Source: Streptomyces sp. NBC_00433
GTDB taxonomy: Bacteria; Actinomycetota; Actinomycetes; Streptomycetales; Streptomycetaceae
Length of the DNA: 64,000 nt
Assembly (NCBI GenBank): GCA_036015235.1
Contig: CP107926.1
Span: 1,550,001 to 1,614,000 of the forward strand
Direction of reading: 5' to 3'
This document shows positions 19,970 to 28,248 of the stretch, piece after piece. A model generated the notes under the pieces. The model saw only the letters and a list, made by a program, of their open reading frames with translations. It was not told the origin of the DNA and made no database searches. Made by a program: the position numbers and the translations under genes. Position 1 is the stretch's first letter. Each line of letters opens with the position of its first letter.

Positions 19970-20314
19970 TCAGGTCCGGCTGGGCCCCAACGGGCTCTGG
20001 GCCTGGGGCGCGGGCGCGGGTTCCTTCAGCTCCACGAAGATCACATGTGTCTCGGTGTCACCGATGTTCTCCCCGGCGTGCTCCTGTGCTCCGATCCAGC
20101 GTGCCTGGCCGGCCTCAAGTTCCAGATCGCGCTGCTGGTCGCCGGAGGTGAGCCGCCGGGCGAAGGAGGTCAGGGTGTACATGACGCTGTCGGGGTGGTC
20201 GTGGGGTGTGGTCCTGCCGCCCGGCTGGTCCCGGTATTCGAGGACGCGGACGCGGTCGTTCTCGAAGATCACCTTGTAGAACTCGGAGTTGGTCACTACC
20301 GGATCGTGACTCAC
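19970..20314 (-). CDS. Cupin-domain protein
   Basis: A 114-residue single cupin. TTPHDHPDSVMYTL supplies the first metal-binding motif, with its two His, and the second motif region is ARWIGAQEHAGENIG-THVIFVELK. It resembles small actinobacterial cytoplasmic cupins without an assigned substrate. The start is an ATG at 20314. A strong DosR/OsdR-like palindrome at 20344-20361 lies 30 bases upstream, suggesting it belongs to the same stress regulon as the slipin-Usp-ATPase block, from which it is transcribed convergently. Confidence 0.85.
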   Translation of the reverse strand: MSHDPVVTNSEFYKVIFENDRVRVLEYRDQPGGRTTPHDHPDSVMYTLTSFARRLTSGDQQRDLELEAGQARWIGAQEHAGENIGDTETHVIFVELKEPAPAPQAQSPLGPSRT

Positions 20315-20343
20315 GGCTGCCTCACAGGAGTTGGCCTGCCTCT

Positions 20344-20361
20344 ATGGGACTTCAGCCCCAT
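20344..20361. promoter_or_regulatory. DosR/OsdR-like palindrome upstream of the cupin gene
   Basis: ATGGGACTTCAGCCCCAT is an 18-bp imperfect palindrome with 14 of 18 positions symmetric. It resembles the GGGACT-AGTCCC dormancy box of actinobacteria. It lies 30 bases from the cupin start. Confidence 0.5.
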
Positions 20362-20567
20362 GGAATCAGAGTGCCGCAATGGCCGTGCCGGTTCCGTACG
20401 CGCCGCTGAACCGGCCCTCGCCTCGTGTGACAGCGCGCCCCGGCCGACGATCGGCCGGGGCGCGTAGGTATCGCGGGTATCGCGAGGCGGGTGTGTGCTC
20501 TGCCCGACGATTCCAGGGCGACCGCGGCCTGCGTGTCGGGGATGGTGGCGCTGGTCCCGGTCTGCAG

Positions 20568-20702
20568 GTACCGATAATTCATCCGCGCAGGTCACGGTGT
20601 CGATCGCCTGCCTGCCTTCCCCGGGGCATGAGCGGCATCATGATCTGTCGTGCTGCTACGCCTGGCCTACCTCACCGCGACCAACGCCTTCGCGTTCCTG
20701 CG
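20568..20702 (+). repeat. Left end of an integrase-type IS (second family, relic)
   Basis: From CCGATAATTCATCCGCGCAG onward this is nearly identical to 49013-49140. It includes the first codons LLRLAYLTATNAFAF of the transposase. A third, more diverged copy begins near 37247. The transposase ends abruptly after about 15 codons. Confidence 0.8.
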
Positions 20703-20714
20703 CCGGCACCGCAG

Positions 20715-20879
20715 CAGGCGCACCGGGGGGTGCGGCCGGCTGCTGCCGTGCCGAAGGGCGCGCTCGGCCACGTCGTCGAGCAGCTCGTCGAGGTAGAAGC
20801 GCGTGGCCTGCTGCTTGGTGTCCCCGGAGCCGTACGTCTCCTCGCCCGTCTCGATACGGCGCGGACGCGCGGTCTTTCC
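20715..20879 (-). pseudogene. Unidentified gene fragment
   Basis: A minus-strand frame reads RRIETGEETYGSGDTKQQAT, then RFYLDELLDDVAERALRHG, with near-perfect GC third positions. This indicates genuine coding sequence. It has no start codon (a TAG precedes it) and runs into the IS end at 20702, so both ends are lost. I cannot name the family. Confidence 0.4.
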
Positions 20880-21035
20880 CTAGAACGGCTCCACTCGGCC
20901 CGCCCCCCGTTCTCCCGCAGCCTCACTCCGGGTGACGGACATTAGCAAGGAGTACCCTTCGGGCCGGACGGTTCGCAGAATCTCCCCAACTCCGGTCCAA
21001 GGGTTCGCCTGCGGATGTGGCGCGAAGGCGCCCAT

Positions 21036-21115
21036 GGTCAGTGTGCGAAGACAAACCTGGACACTTTCGCGACAGCACTCTATGCCCGGATCGACCCCTC
21101 TCTGTCAGCCTTGAG
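21036..21115 (+). pseudogene. IS982-type transposase N-terminal scrap
   Basis: The frame gives TNLDTFATALYARIDPSL, which matches the opening of actinobacterial IS982 transposases. Nothing of the catalytic domain follows; an IS3 element begins directly downstream. Confidence 0.55.
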
Positions 21116-21174
21116 TGAGACGTCCCGCTTCGTCGGGTTAGCTTGAGAGGGCACGACAGGAGACCCACCCCCTC

Positions 21175-21558
21175 ATGACCAGCACCACGCCTGCCGGACC
21201 CGACCCGGCCGCGCGGCCGAAGCGCCGCACCCTCAGCCCCGAGTACAAGCTACGGATCGTGGCCGAGTACGACGCCGCACCCCACAGCGAGAAGGGTGCG
21301 GTCCTGCGCCGCGAACGCCTGTACCACTCGCGCGTCAAGGAATGGCGGGCCGCGCGGGACGCCGGGGCCCTGGAGAAGCTGGTCGACAAGCGCACCAGCC
21401 CGGCGAGGCCGAAGAGGCCGGCTGCCGGGGCGGAGAACGAGAGGCTGCGCCGCCAGGTGGAACGGCTGGAGAAGGAACCGGCCCGGAACAAGGCTGCGCT
21501 GGAGGTCATGGGAAAAGCTTCCGCGCTCTTGGAAACGATCTCCGAGAGCGCGGACTGA
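21175..21558 (+). CDS. IS3-family transposase OrfA
   Basis: The 127-residue protein has the IS3 OrfA layout: RTLSPEYKLRIVAEYDAAP with a helix-turn-helix, LYHSRVKEWRAARDAG, then a leucine-zipper coiled coil ENERLRRQVERLEKEPARNKAALEVM. OrfA is intact, but the partner OrfB downstream has lost its catalytic centre, so the element cannot move by itself. The start is an ATG with ACAGGAGA upstream. Confidence 0.9.
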   Translation: MTSTTPAGPDPAARPKRRTLSPEYKLRIVAEYDAAPHSEKGAVLRRERLYHSRVKEWRAARDAGALEKLVDKRTSPARPKRPAAGAENERLRRQVERLEKEPARNKAALEVMGKASALLETISESAD

Positions 21559-22029
21559 ACGCTGCCGCCGAACCGGTGGTCGACGACGCGTTCACCGGCA
21601 TCGGTGACAAGCCCGGTGTCACGGCGGCCTGCCGGCTGACCGGCCGCTCCCGGACCACCCACTACCGCCGTCTGCGGCCCCCGCCCGAGCGAGACCGTGA
21701 AGTACATGTCCGACCACCCCGAGCAGTTCGATTCGCTGGCCCACGCCCGCGAGTGGTTCGAGGCGTTCATCGCGTACTACAACCACGAGCACCGGCATTC
21801 GGGCATCGGCTGGCACACGCCCGCCAGCATGCACTTCGGCACCGCCGAGGAGGTCCGAGACCACCGGGCCGTCACCCTCGCCGACGCATACCGCCCGCCA
21901 TCCCGAACGCTTCGGCCGACGCCCCCGACCACCCCGGACACCCCAGCAGGCGTGGATCAACGACCCGGCCAAACGCCGCGACCCCACACCACAAACCCCA
22001 TAACGTCACGACCGTCTCACTGGACTTGA
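21555..22029 (+). pseudogene. IS3-family OrfB with internal deletion
   Basis: The start (LNAAAEPVVDDAF, CRLTGRSRTTHYRRLRPPP) and the end (VKYMSDHPEQFDSLAHAREWF, EAFIAYYNHEHRHSGIGWHT, ASMHFGTAEEV) of a typical OrfB are present, but the rve catalytic core between them is missing. The junction lies near 21700 and the reading frame changes there. It is one of several elements here that kept both ends and lost the middle. Confidence 0.85.
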
Positions 22030-22332
22030 AATCTTCCGGGCCGGCTGCCAGGGGTTTGGGTTGCCACCGTCGCGCCACGGCTTCCCGTCCCAGCCGGGGA
22101 CGCAGGGATGCTGAGTGCTTCAGTCGGCGGGACCCGCCGACTGAAGCACTCAGTCACACCACCTGCGCGCCCGTGTCCTGTTCCAGCGAAGTTTGATCGT
22201 TTGCCACTGATTCCTAATGCCGTATGTCAAGCCCCACTGGCCACGCCGAGCGCCGCCCTGGCGTCCCAGGGGTATGGAACGACGGCCTCTATCATGATCG
22301 GGACGAGTCGTTGGGGGAGGCGGGATCCGACC

Positions 22333-22758
22333 GTGGCATACCAACTCACGTTCTTCTGTCGGTCGGACGAGGAGAACGGGCAGGCAGCGGTCAGCCGCCT
22401 TCTGGACGAACTCCTGCCAGCTGGTGATCTCCTAGTGGCGCAACGGTCTGGTCCGTTCGTGGACGAGGTTGCCGTGTGCTCGCTGGCGACCAGGGGGCCT
22501 GCCGGGGATCCCACGGCTGACTGGCTGGCCCTTGAGTTGCACGTAGGAGTGGAGAGGATCGCGGAGTCGGTGATCGCTGCATCGCCTGGAGACGAACAGG
22601 GCATCTGGGGCTGTGACCTGCTCGCAACGGTCACTCTCACCGGGGACACTCCTGACTGGCCGCTCGCCAACCGTATCTGGAAGGCCTTGCTCCACCTCTG
22701 GAGCGCAACTCCTTGGGATGAGATGTCCGGATTCGAGATCGCAAAGAGCATGCCGTAG
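22333..22758 (+). CDS. Hypothetical protein, 141 residues
   Basis: From GTG 22333 the product reads VAYQLTFFCRSDEENGQ and ends SGFEIAKSMP. It is acidic, mixed alpha/beta, without signal peptide or membrane helix. GGAGG lies about 12 bases before the GTG; an in-frame ATG at 22294 is an alternative. The GC3-biased codons and a clean stop support a real gene. I do not recognise a family; the size and style resemble small cytoplasmic immunity-like proteins, which is speculation. It lies between the IS3 relic and an IS110 element, and a 9-base direct repeat (ATTCCTAAT at 22210 and 24086) brackets it together with the IS110 gene. Confidence 0.6.
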   Translation: MAYQLTFFCRSDEENGQAAVSRLLDELLPAGDLLVAQRSGPFVDEVAVCSLATRGPAGDPTADWLALELHVGVERIAESVIAASPGDEQGIWGCDLLATVTLTGDTPDWPLANRIWKALLHLWSATPWDEMSGFEIAKSMP

Positions 22759-22801
22759 ATCGAAACCGTGCGGGCGAGTCCAAGGAGTAATTGACCGAGG
22801 C

Positions 22802-24004
22802 TCAACTCGTCCCAGCAGGTGCGGGCGTCCCTGGCCGTGCTGGCTGGTAGCAGCGTTGGTCGCGCAGGAGTGCCCAGATGACGTTGACGCGTCGTCGCGC
22901 CAGGGCGAGGACGGCCTGGGTGTGGCGCTTGCCCTCGGCGCGCTTGCGGTCGTAGAAGCGCCGTGATTCCTCGCAGCAGCGGATGCTGATCAGCGCGGAG
23001 GTGTAGAAGACCCGCTGGAGCTTGCGGTTGTAGCGTTGCGGACGGCGGAGGTTGCCGCTGATCTTGCCCGAATCGCGAGGCGCGGGTGCGACGCCGGCGA
23101 AGCCGGCGAGCCGGTCCGGACTACCGAAGGCGTCCATGTCGCCGCCGGTGGCGGCCAGGAACTCGGCACCGAGGATGGGGCCCAGACCCGGCAGGCTCGC
23201 GAGGATCTCGGCGTGGCCGTGCTCGCGAAATCGGGCGCCGATGAGCTTGTCCATCTCAGCGATCTGCTGGTTGAGCGCTATTACCTGGCTGGCCAGGGTG
23301 CGGACCATCCGTGCGGCCATCTTCTCGCCCGGGAGGCTGGTGTGCTGATTCCCAGCGGCCTCCAGCGCCGATTCAGCTATCTGGCCCGCGCCGCGAACCT
23401 TGCGGTTTCGCAGCCAGGTCTCCAGCCGCCGGGGGCCGAGGCGTCGAAGCGCGGCGGGGGTCTGGTAGCCGGTCAGCAGGGTCAGTGGTCCGGTGTTGGT
23501 GAGGTCCAGTGCCCGGTCCAAGGCCGGAAAAATACCGGTGAGGTGGGCGCGGAGCCTGTTGACGGTGCGGGTGCGGTCGGCGACCAGGTCCGAGCGGTGG
23601 ACGGTGAGCAGCTTCAGGTCGGTAGCGATCTCGTCACCAGTCCGCAAGAGGTGCAGGTCGCGGCGGATGCGGGCCTGGTCGGCGATGACGGCCGCGTCCT
23701 TGGCGTCAGTCTTGCCTTCGCCGCGGTAGCCCTCGGAGGCGCGGTGGATGGCTCGCCCAGAGATGTAGTAGGTGCGTTGGCCGTGGTTGAGGAGCAAGGC
23801 GATGGCCAGGGCGGCACCGCCGTCGGCGAGGTCGATGCCCCAGGTCACCTCGTCGCCCAGAGCCAAGACGTCGGCGAGCAGTTGGAGCAGTTCCGGCTCG
23901 TCGTTAGCGACGCGTCGCGACAGCAGCCGACCCCCGGTCTCGTCGATCACCACGCAGTGGTGATGGGTCTTACCTGCGTCGATACCGGCCCAGATGGCGG
24001 CCAC
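22802..24004 (-). CDS. IS110-family transposase, complete
   Basis: A 400-residue DEDD transposase. The N-terminal domain has WAGIDAGKTHHHCVVIDE, WGIDLADGG and GEGKTDAKDAAVIADQAR. The C-terminal transposase_20 domain has LASLPGLGPILGAEFLAATG, the RLAGFAGVAPAPRDSGK motif with the catalytic Ser region, and HTQAVLALARRRVNVIWALLRD. It starts at a GTG at 24004. Full length without frameshift suggests it may be active. IS110 elements lack classical inverted repeats, so the borders are not defined here. Confidence 0.92.
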   Translation of the reverse strand: MAAIWAGIDAGKTHHHCVVIDETGGRLLSRRVANDEPELLQLLADVLALGDEVTWGIDLADGGAALAIALLLNHGQRTYYISGRAIHRASEGYRGEGKTDAKDAAVIADQARIRRDLHLLRTGDEIATDLKLLTVHRSDLVADRTRTVNRLRAHLTGIFPALDRALDLTNTGPLTLLTGYQTPAALRRLGPRRLETWLRNRKVRGAGQIAESALEAAGNQHTSLPGEKMAARMVRTLASQVIALNQQIAEMDKLIGARFREHGHAEILASLPGLGPILGAEFLAATGGDMDAFGSPDRLAGFAGVAPAPRDSGKISGNLRRPQRYNRKLQRVFYTSALISIRCCEESRRFYDRKRAEGKRHTQAVLALARRRVNVIWALLRDQRCYQPARPGTPAPAGTS

Positions 24005-24622
24005 TCGGTTCCTCCGTGCGTCGGACAGTGCGTTCGTGCCACGGACGACGTCGCTGTCGATTCCCTACGGAGCGATCGAGTCGCAATTCCTAATTGGCAG
24101 CCGAGTCGTCGTTGGGCGTCGGGCGGCCAATCAGTGGAAGCCACGAGCGGCAGAACCTTGAAAGCCATACCCGACACCCCGGGTGGGCCAACCATACGAA
24201 GGGCTCGCCCGATCCCGTGCCAACAAGGTAGGGAACCTTGACCGATTGCCTCCGCATGCGGGGTCGGCTGAGCGCTCGGTGAACGAAGTGCCGCTGTCCG
24301 GCGGACGCATCACCTTGGGCGTGGTCAGGGTCGGCAACACCGTCCGGAGGCCGGCCACCGCGATGCAACATGCCTCGCTGAGCCACTATGACGTCGAGGG
24401 ACCGGTTCACCGCTTTCTGCGTCCTCCCTTAGGCGCGCAGTTCCGATTCCAGGAACCCGTCCGGGTGGACCTGCCAGTCCCTGTCCCAGCCGGTCCCGGG
24501 CGGCCCGCCACACGTGCCGCACAGTGGCAGAGCACGGCCGCAACCGGCGCACACAGTCGATGAACGATGTCCTGCCAGATGCGGCGGAGCAGCCCGTATC
24601 CGTGTCCTCCCGAGGAGCGCTC
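24005..24622. other. Upstream region of the IS110 gene and SDR leader
   Basis: Apart from the phosphotransferase scrap at 24288-24435 I see no gene. The first 100 bases likely belong to the IS110 element. Confidence 0.4.
24288..24435 (+). pseudogene. Aminoglycoside-phosphotransferase-family N-terminal scrap
   Basis: The frame reads EVPLSGGRITLGVVRVGNTV, then RRPATA and VHRFLRPPLG. This matches the N-terminal lobe of APH-type kinases (L-P-G-G-x-x-x-x-V-V-R-V-G-D-T-V-R-R-P followed by a helix and APRFLG). No catalytic loop follows. Confidence 0.55.
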
Positions 24623-25555
24623 ATGTCCGAGCTTTTCCGTGGTCCCTTCGACCGTCACTCGACCGCTTCCCAGGTGATCGACGGTGTCGACCTGTCAGGA
24701 AAGCGTGCCGTGGTCACCGGCGCCACTTCCGGCATCGGAGTGGAGACGGCCCGTGCGCTGGCGTCCGCGGGCGCCGACGTGACACTTGCTGTCCGGCGCC
24801 CCGACGCAGGAGAGGAGGTCGCCGCCGATCTGCGGGCCAGGACCGGCAACGAGGCGATTCACGTCGCCCGGCTGGATGTGGCGGACCTGGACTCGGTGGC
24901 TGCGTTCTCCGCCGGCTGGTCCGGCCCCCTGCACATCCTGGTCAACAATGCCGGGATCATGATGTTGCCCGAGCTGGAGCGGGGCACCGGCGGCCACGAG
25001 CAGCAGTTCGCCACCAACTACCTGGGCCACTTCGCCCTGGCTCTGGGCCTGCATCGGGCACTCGCCGAGGCGGACGGCGCACGCATGGTGACTGTGTCCT
25101 CGAGCGGGCACCTGTTCTCCCCCGTCGTCTTCGACGACCTCGACTTCCGCTTCCGTCCGTACGACGCGCTCGGCGCGTACGGTCAGTCCAAGACCGCTGA
25201 GGTGCTCTTGGCCGTCGAGGCGGACCGGCGCTGGCCACGTGACGGCATCAGGTCGAACGCGCTGCACCCCGGTGCGATCGCCACCAATCTCCAGCGGCAC
25301 ACAGGCGGGCTGAGGACGCCCGAGCCCTACCGCAAGACCATCGAGCAGGGCGCCGCCACCTCCGTCTTCCTCGCCGGCTCCCCGCTGGTCGAGGGCATCG
25401 GGGGCCGCTACTTCGAAGACGTCAATGAGGCCCCGCAGGTGACCTCACGGCCCGTTGAACTGGGCGTGCCGGGGGTCGCCGCCTACGCACTCGACGCCGC
25501 GAACGCCGAGCGCCTGTGGGATATCAGCAGTGCCACCGTCCTGCTCCGTTTTTGA
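24623..25555 (+). CDS. SDR-family oxidoreductase (retinol-dehydrogenase-like)
   Basis: The product is 310 residues from the ATG at 24623, with GAGGAG upstream. [17 protein letters not shown] gives the cofactor motif, LDVADLDSV the adenine-ring Asp, [10 protein letters not shown] the NNAG strand, [10 protein letters not shown] the catalytic Ser and [10 protein letters not shown] the Tyr/Lys pair. The layout is that of the extended RDH/WWOX-like SDR group common in actinobacteria. The C-terminus ends [16 protein letters not shown]. The last residues are read from the antisense of the neighbouring broken hydrolase, so the native tail was probably replaced during a deletion. The active site is intact. 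Confidence 0.88.
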   Translation: MSELFRGPFDRHSTASQVIDGVDLSGKRAVVTGATSGIGVETARALASAGADVTLAVRRPDAGEEVAADLRARTGNEAIHVARLDVADLDSVAAFSAGWSGPLHILVNNAGIMMLPELERGTGGHEQQFATNYLGHFALALGLHRALAEADGARMVTVSSSGHLFSPVVFDDLDFRFRPYDALGAYGQSKTAEVLLAVEADRRWPRDGIRSNALHPGAIATNLQRHTGGLRTPEPYRKTIEQGAATSVFLAGSPLVEGIGGRYFEDVNEAPQVTSRPVELGVPGVAAYALDAANAERLWDISSATVLLRF

Positions 25556-26179
25556 GCAGCTTGACCGAGAGAACCGCGGAGTCGGCGTAGGGGACGACCT
25601 GGTCGTCGGTGCCGTGCGCGACGAGAACGGGAACGTCGATCCGCTTGAGATCCTCAGTGAAGTCGGTCTCGGAGAACACCGGACCCGAGGGGACATCGAT
25701 GTAGAACTGGAACGATTGGCGGCGAGAGCGGTCCGCAGCTCGTCGAACGCCTCGACCGGCAGGCCGCCGGGGTTCGACTTCGACTTCAGCATGACGGGTG
25801 GGATGGCGCTGACCAGCACTGCCTTCGCCACACGACCGGCCTTGGCGCGGGCGACGTAGCGGGTGACCTCGCCTGCACCCGTCGAATGCCCGACGTGGTA
25901 GGCACCTTGGAGGTCGAGTTCGTCGGTGAGGACTGCGACGTCGGACGCGTAGGTATCCATGTCGTTGCCGGTTGCGGTCTGGCTGGAGCGGCCGCGGCCG
26001 CGGTGATCATGCGCGATCACTCGGAAGCCGTGCTCCAGGAAGAAGAGCATATGGTTGTCCCAGTCGTCGGCGCTCAGCGGCCAACCGTGATGGAAGACGA
26101 TCGGCCGGCCGTCGCGAGGGCCCCAATCCTTGTAGAAGATGACTGTGCCGTCGTCGGTGGTAACCGTGCCCATTGCCAT
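25545..26179 (-). pseudogene. Alpha/beta-hydrolase (chloroperoxidase/arylesterase type), deleted and frameshifted
   Basis: From ATG 26179 it reads [44 protein letters not shown] and [15 protein letters not shown], where the Ser of GHSTG is the nucleophile. After [10 protein letters not shown] one base is missing near 25725. Another frame then gives [52 protein letters not shown]. The cap region between VPSGP and FSETDF is also missing, and the C-terminal His segment is cut off at the SDR gene. It is clearly dead. Confidence 0.85.
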
Positions 26180-26222
26180 GCCTGCCCTTCTGCTGAATTA
26201 CCCAGGAACTGCGCATTGCTAG

Positions 26223-26562
26223 CCTCGGGCTTTCGCGAGTGGGTGCCGTCCGGCAGGTGATCGAAAACGCAGAAAGTGCCTCTGAGCTGCAACGACAGGA
26301 CTTGCTGAGGGTCCCGTACGTGGTAGCGAGAGAGGCACTTCCCAGGTGAAGAAGACTATCGGGTTCGCTCCGCGTGTTCGTGTCGAGGGCGGCGACCGCG
26401 GGGTGGTCTCGCCGGCTGGGGCGGTGTTGTTGGTCGGGACGGTTCGCAAGCGCGGTCTGGACACCGCGATATCGGCGGCGCCGGCGCCGGTGCCGTGGCG
26501 CAGGCCGCGGGCGGTGCACGACCCGGGCAAGATCCTGCTGGATGTGGCCCTGGCCGTCGTAC
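26223..26562 (+). pseudogene. IS1380-family element, left-end relic
   Basis: It begins CCTCGGGCTTTCGCG directly after CTAG (26219-26222), just as the complete element at 28249 follows CTAG. The coding part FAPRVRVEGGDRGVVSPAGAV, RAVHDPGKILLDVALAVVLG parallels the first 70 residues of the complete transposase, with many differences, then stops. It is a related but distinct copy. Confidence 0.85.
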
Positions 26563-26569
26563 TCGGGCG

Positions 26570-26742
26570 GAACTGGACGGGCTGGAAGAATAGCTGGTCA
26601 AGCAGCTGGACCAAGTACGGGCCGAGCGGGACGAACTCGCGGTCGCCGAGCGGGTCCTGGCGCGGATGAGCGAGCAGGTCGCTGGGGATCGAGCTGCCAG
26701 CGCGCCGATGACGAAATCCGACAGCACGAACGAGTACCCGTG
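26570..26742 (+). pseudogene. Coiled-coil fragment of a transposon-associated protein
   Basis: After a TAG, the frame reads KQLDQVRAERDELAVAERV, LARMSEQVAGDRAASAP and stops. Strings of the E-R-D-E-L-A-V-A-E-R-V-L type are common in accessory proteins of actinobacterial IS elements. Nothing more can be assigned. Confidence 0.35.
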
Positions 26743-26892
26743 AGAATCCGACAGCCTCAGTGCGACAAGGCACCGGTCGTAACGCTGGACAGGCCACGAC
26801 CTCACTTCGCTTCGCCAACTCTCGTGCACATCCGCCAGCTGAAGCGCTCAGTCACAGCTTCCACTGTCATTGGCTCCGCGTATGGTCTGCGC

Positions 26893-28248
26893 ATGGTTGA
26901 TCAGAGCCCCCCCTTGCCATCGGTATGCGACTTCGCGGCCTGGGAACCCGTACTCCGGCTCATGCTGGCGGACGACACAGAGTGGCGTGCAGCCCGGTCG
27001 GCCCGTGTGGCAGGACGCATCAGTCAATCCGGATACAGCATCGCCCATCGGGGATCCATGTCGTCGACAGCGCGGATCGCGGCGGAGAACATACAGAGGG
27101 CGCTCACGCGCGGCGGAGTCCAGGAGGTCGCATTCAGGGCGGAGGCTCAACCGGACGGACGGACCACGCTCGGGCTGGTCTGGCCGAGCCCGGCTGTGGA
27201 ACCGGTCTACGGCTACCCGGACCTGGGGGTGCTCGTCCTGGCCGATGGCTCCCTTCCCGCACCCTGGCTCCGCCGCCCCGATCCGGTGCCCGGGGCGGTA
27301 CCGGCACCATCGGCGGATCCTGAGTTGCTGGAGTGGACGCTCCGCGAACGGTTGCCCGACGCCATCGGCGCGACGGAAGAGGAGATCGCTGCCGCCGAGG
27401 CACGCCTCGGTGTCACGCTGTCCGATGAGCTCAAGGTGCTCTACCGGGTGGCTGGGGGGGACTGGGGCCACGACTTCGAAACGGCGATGCGCATCGACAA
27501 GGCGGTCGGCTGCGAGATCTCCGGCGTGGAACACCTGTTCAGCATCGAAGCGGCGTCCCGTTACCCCGGCTGGGACCTCGGCGCGACGGATGCGATCTGT
27601 ACCCTGCCGGACGCCGCGGTGCAGGGCCTGGGCGGCTCACCGGGCTGGATCGGCTTCGGCAGCAACGGCGGCGACGTGTTCGCATTCGACCTGACCCCCG
27701 GCCCGCGCGGGCACTTCGGGCAGATCATCCTGGTCCATCACGCGGAGAGCCTCGGTGCCGAGCTCGTGGCCGATTCCCTCACCGATTTCGTTCTGGGCCG
27801 AGTACAGGAGGAACGCCGTGACCCCCGCGGAGACGAGCTTCCTGCCGTGGCCAGGGTCGGCACCGGATGCCTTGAGACGATCCAGGCCGCCGCCCATCCC
27901 ACCCTGGAAGTCCTGTCCCTCGGCGCTTGGGACGGCGCGCCGTTCAATCTCGCGCCTGTCGCCGGGTTGCCCCACCTGCGCACTCTCACCGCCATGCCTG
28001 GCACACTGGCCGACCCCCTGGAGGTCGCCGGGCTCACCGCACTGGAGTTCCTGGCCCTCGGCGTGCAGGAATGGCGTGTCCTGCTGAAGGCCGGAGCCGT
28101 CCCGCGCACTCTGAAAGCCGCAGCCGTCAAGGTGCGGCACCAGGACCACCTGCCCGTCGTGGCCATCGCCAACGAGATCCTGGCCCTTTGGGACCGGCCC
28201 CAGATCGTACAAACGCTCCTTGAGGGAGACCTCGGCCCCGCAGCCTAG
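26893..28248 (+). CDS. SMI1/KNR4 (SUKH) family protein, large
   Basis: The product is 451 residues from the ATG at 26893. A central SUKH domain is seen from about residue 155: DAIGATEEEIAAAEARLGVTLSDELKVLYRVAGG, with the conserved E-x-x-L-G-x-x-L-P-x-x-[LY] helix and the later GWIGFGSNGGDVFAFDL strand. The N-terminal 150 residues and the C-terminal 150 (leucine-rich, e.g. LPHLRTLTAMPGTLADPL, TALEFLALG) are not assigned; the latter look like short LRR-type repeats. SUKH proteins are often immunity proteins against polymorphic toxins, but no toxin gene is adjacent. The TAG stop lies inside the CTAG target of the downstream IS1380, which therefore does not alter the protein. Confidence 0.82.
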   Translation: MVDQSPPLPSVCDFAAWEPVLRLMLADDTEWRAARSARVAGRISQSGYSIAHRGSMSSTARIAAENIQRALTRGGVQEVAFRAEAQPDGRTTLGLVWPSPAVEPVYGYPDLGVLVLADGSLPAPWLRRPDPVPGAVPAPSADPELLEWTLRERLPDAIGATEEEIAAAEARLGVTLSDELKVLYRVAGGDWGHDFETAMRIDKAVGCEISGVEHLFSIEAASRYPGWDLGATDAICTLPDAAVQGLGGSPGWIGFGSNGGDVFAFDLTPGPRGHFGQIILVHHAESLGAELVADSLTDFVLGRVQEERRDPRGDELPAVARVGTGCLETIQAAAHPTLEVLSLGAWDGAPFNLAPVAGLPHLRTLTAMPGTLADPLEVAGLTALEFLALGVQEWRVLLKAGAVPRTLKAAAVKVRHQDHLPVVAIANEILALWDRPQIVQTLLEGDLGPAA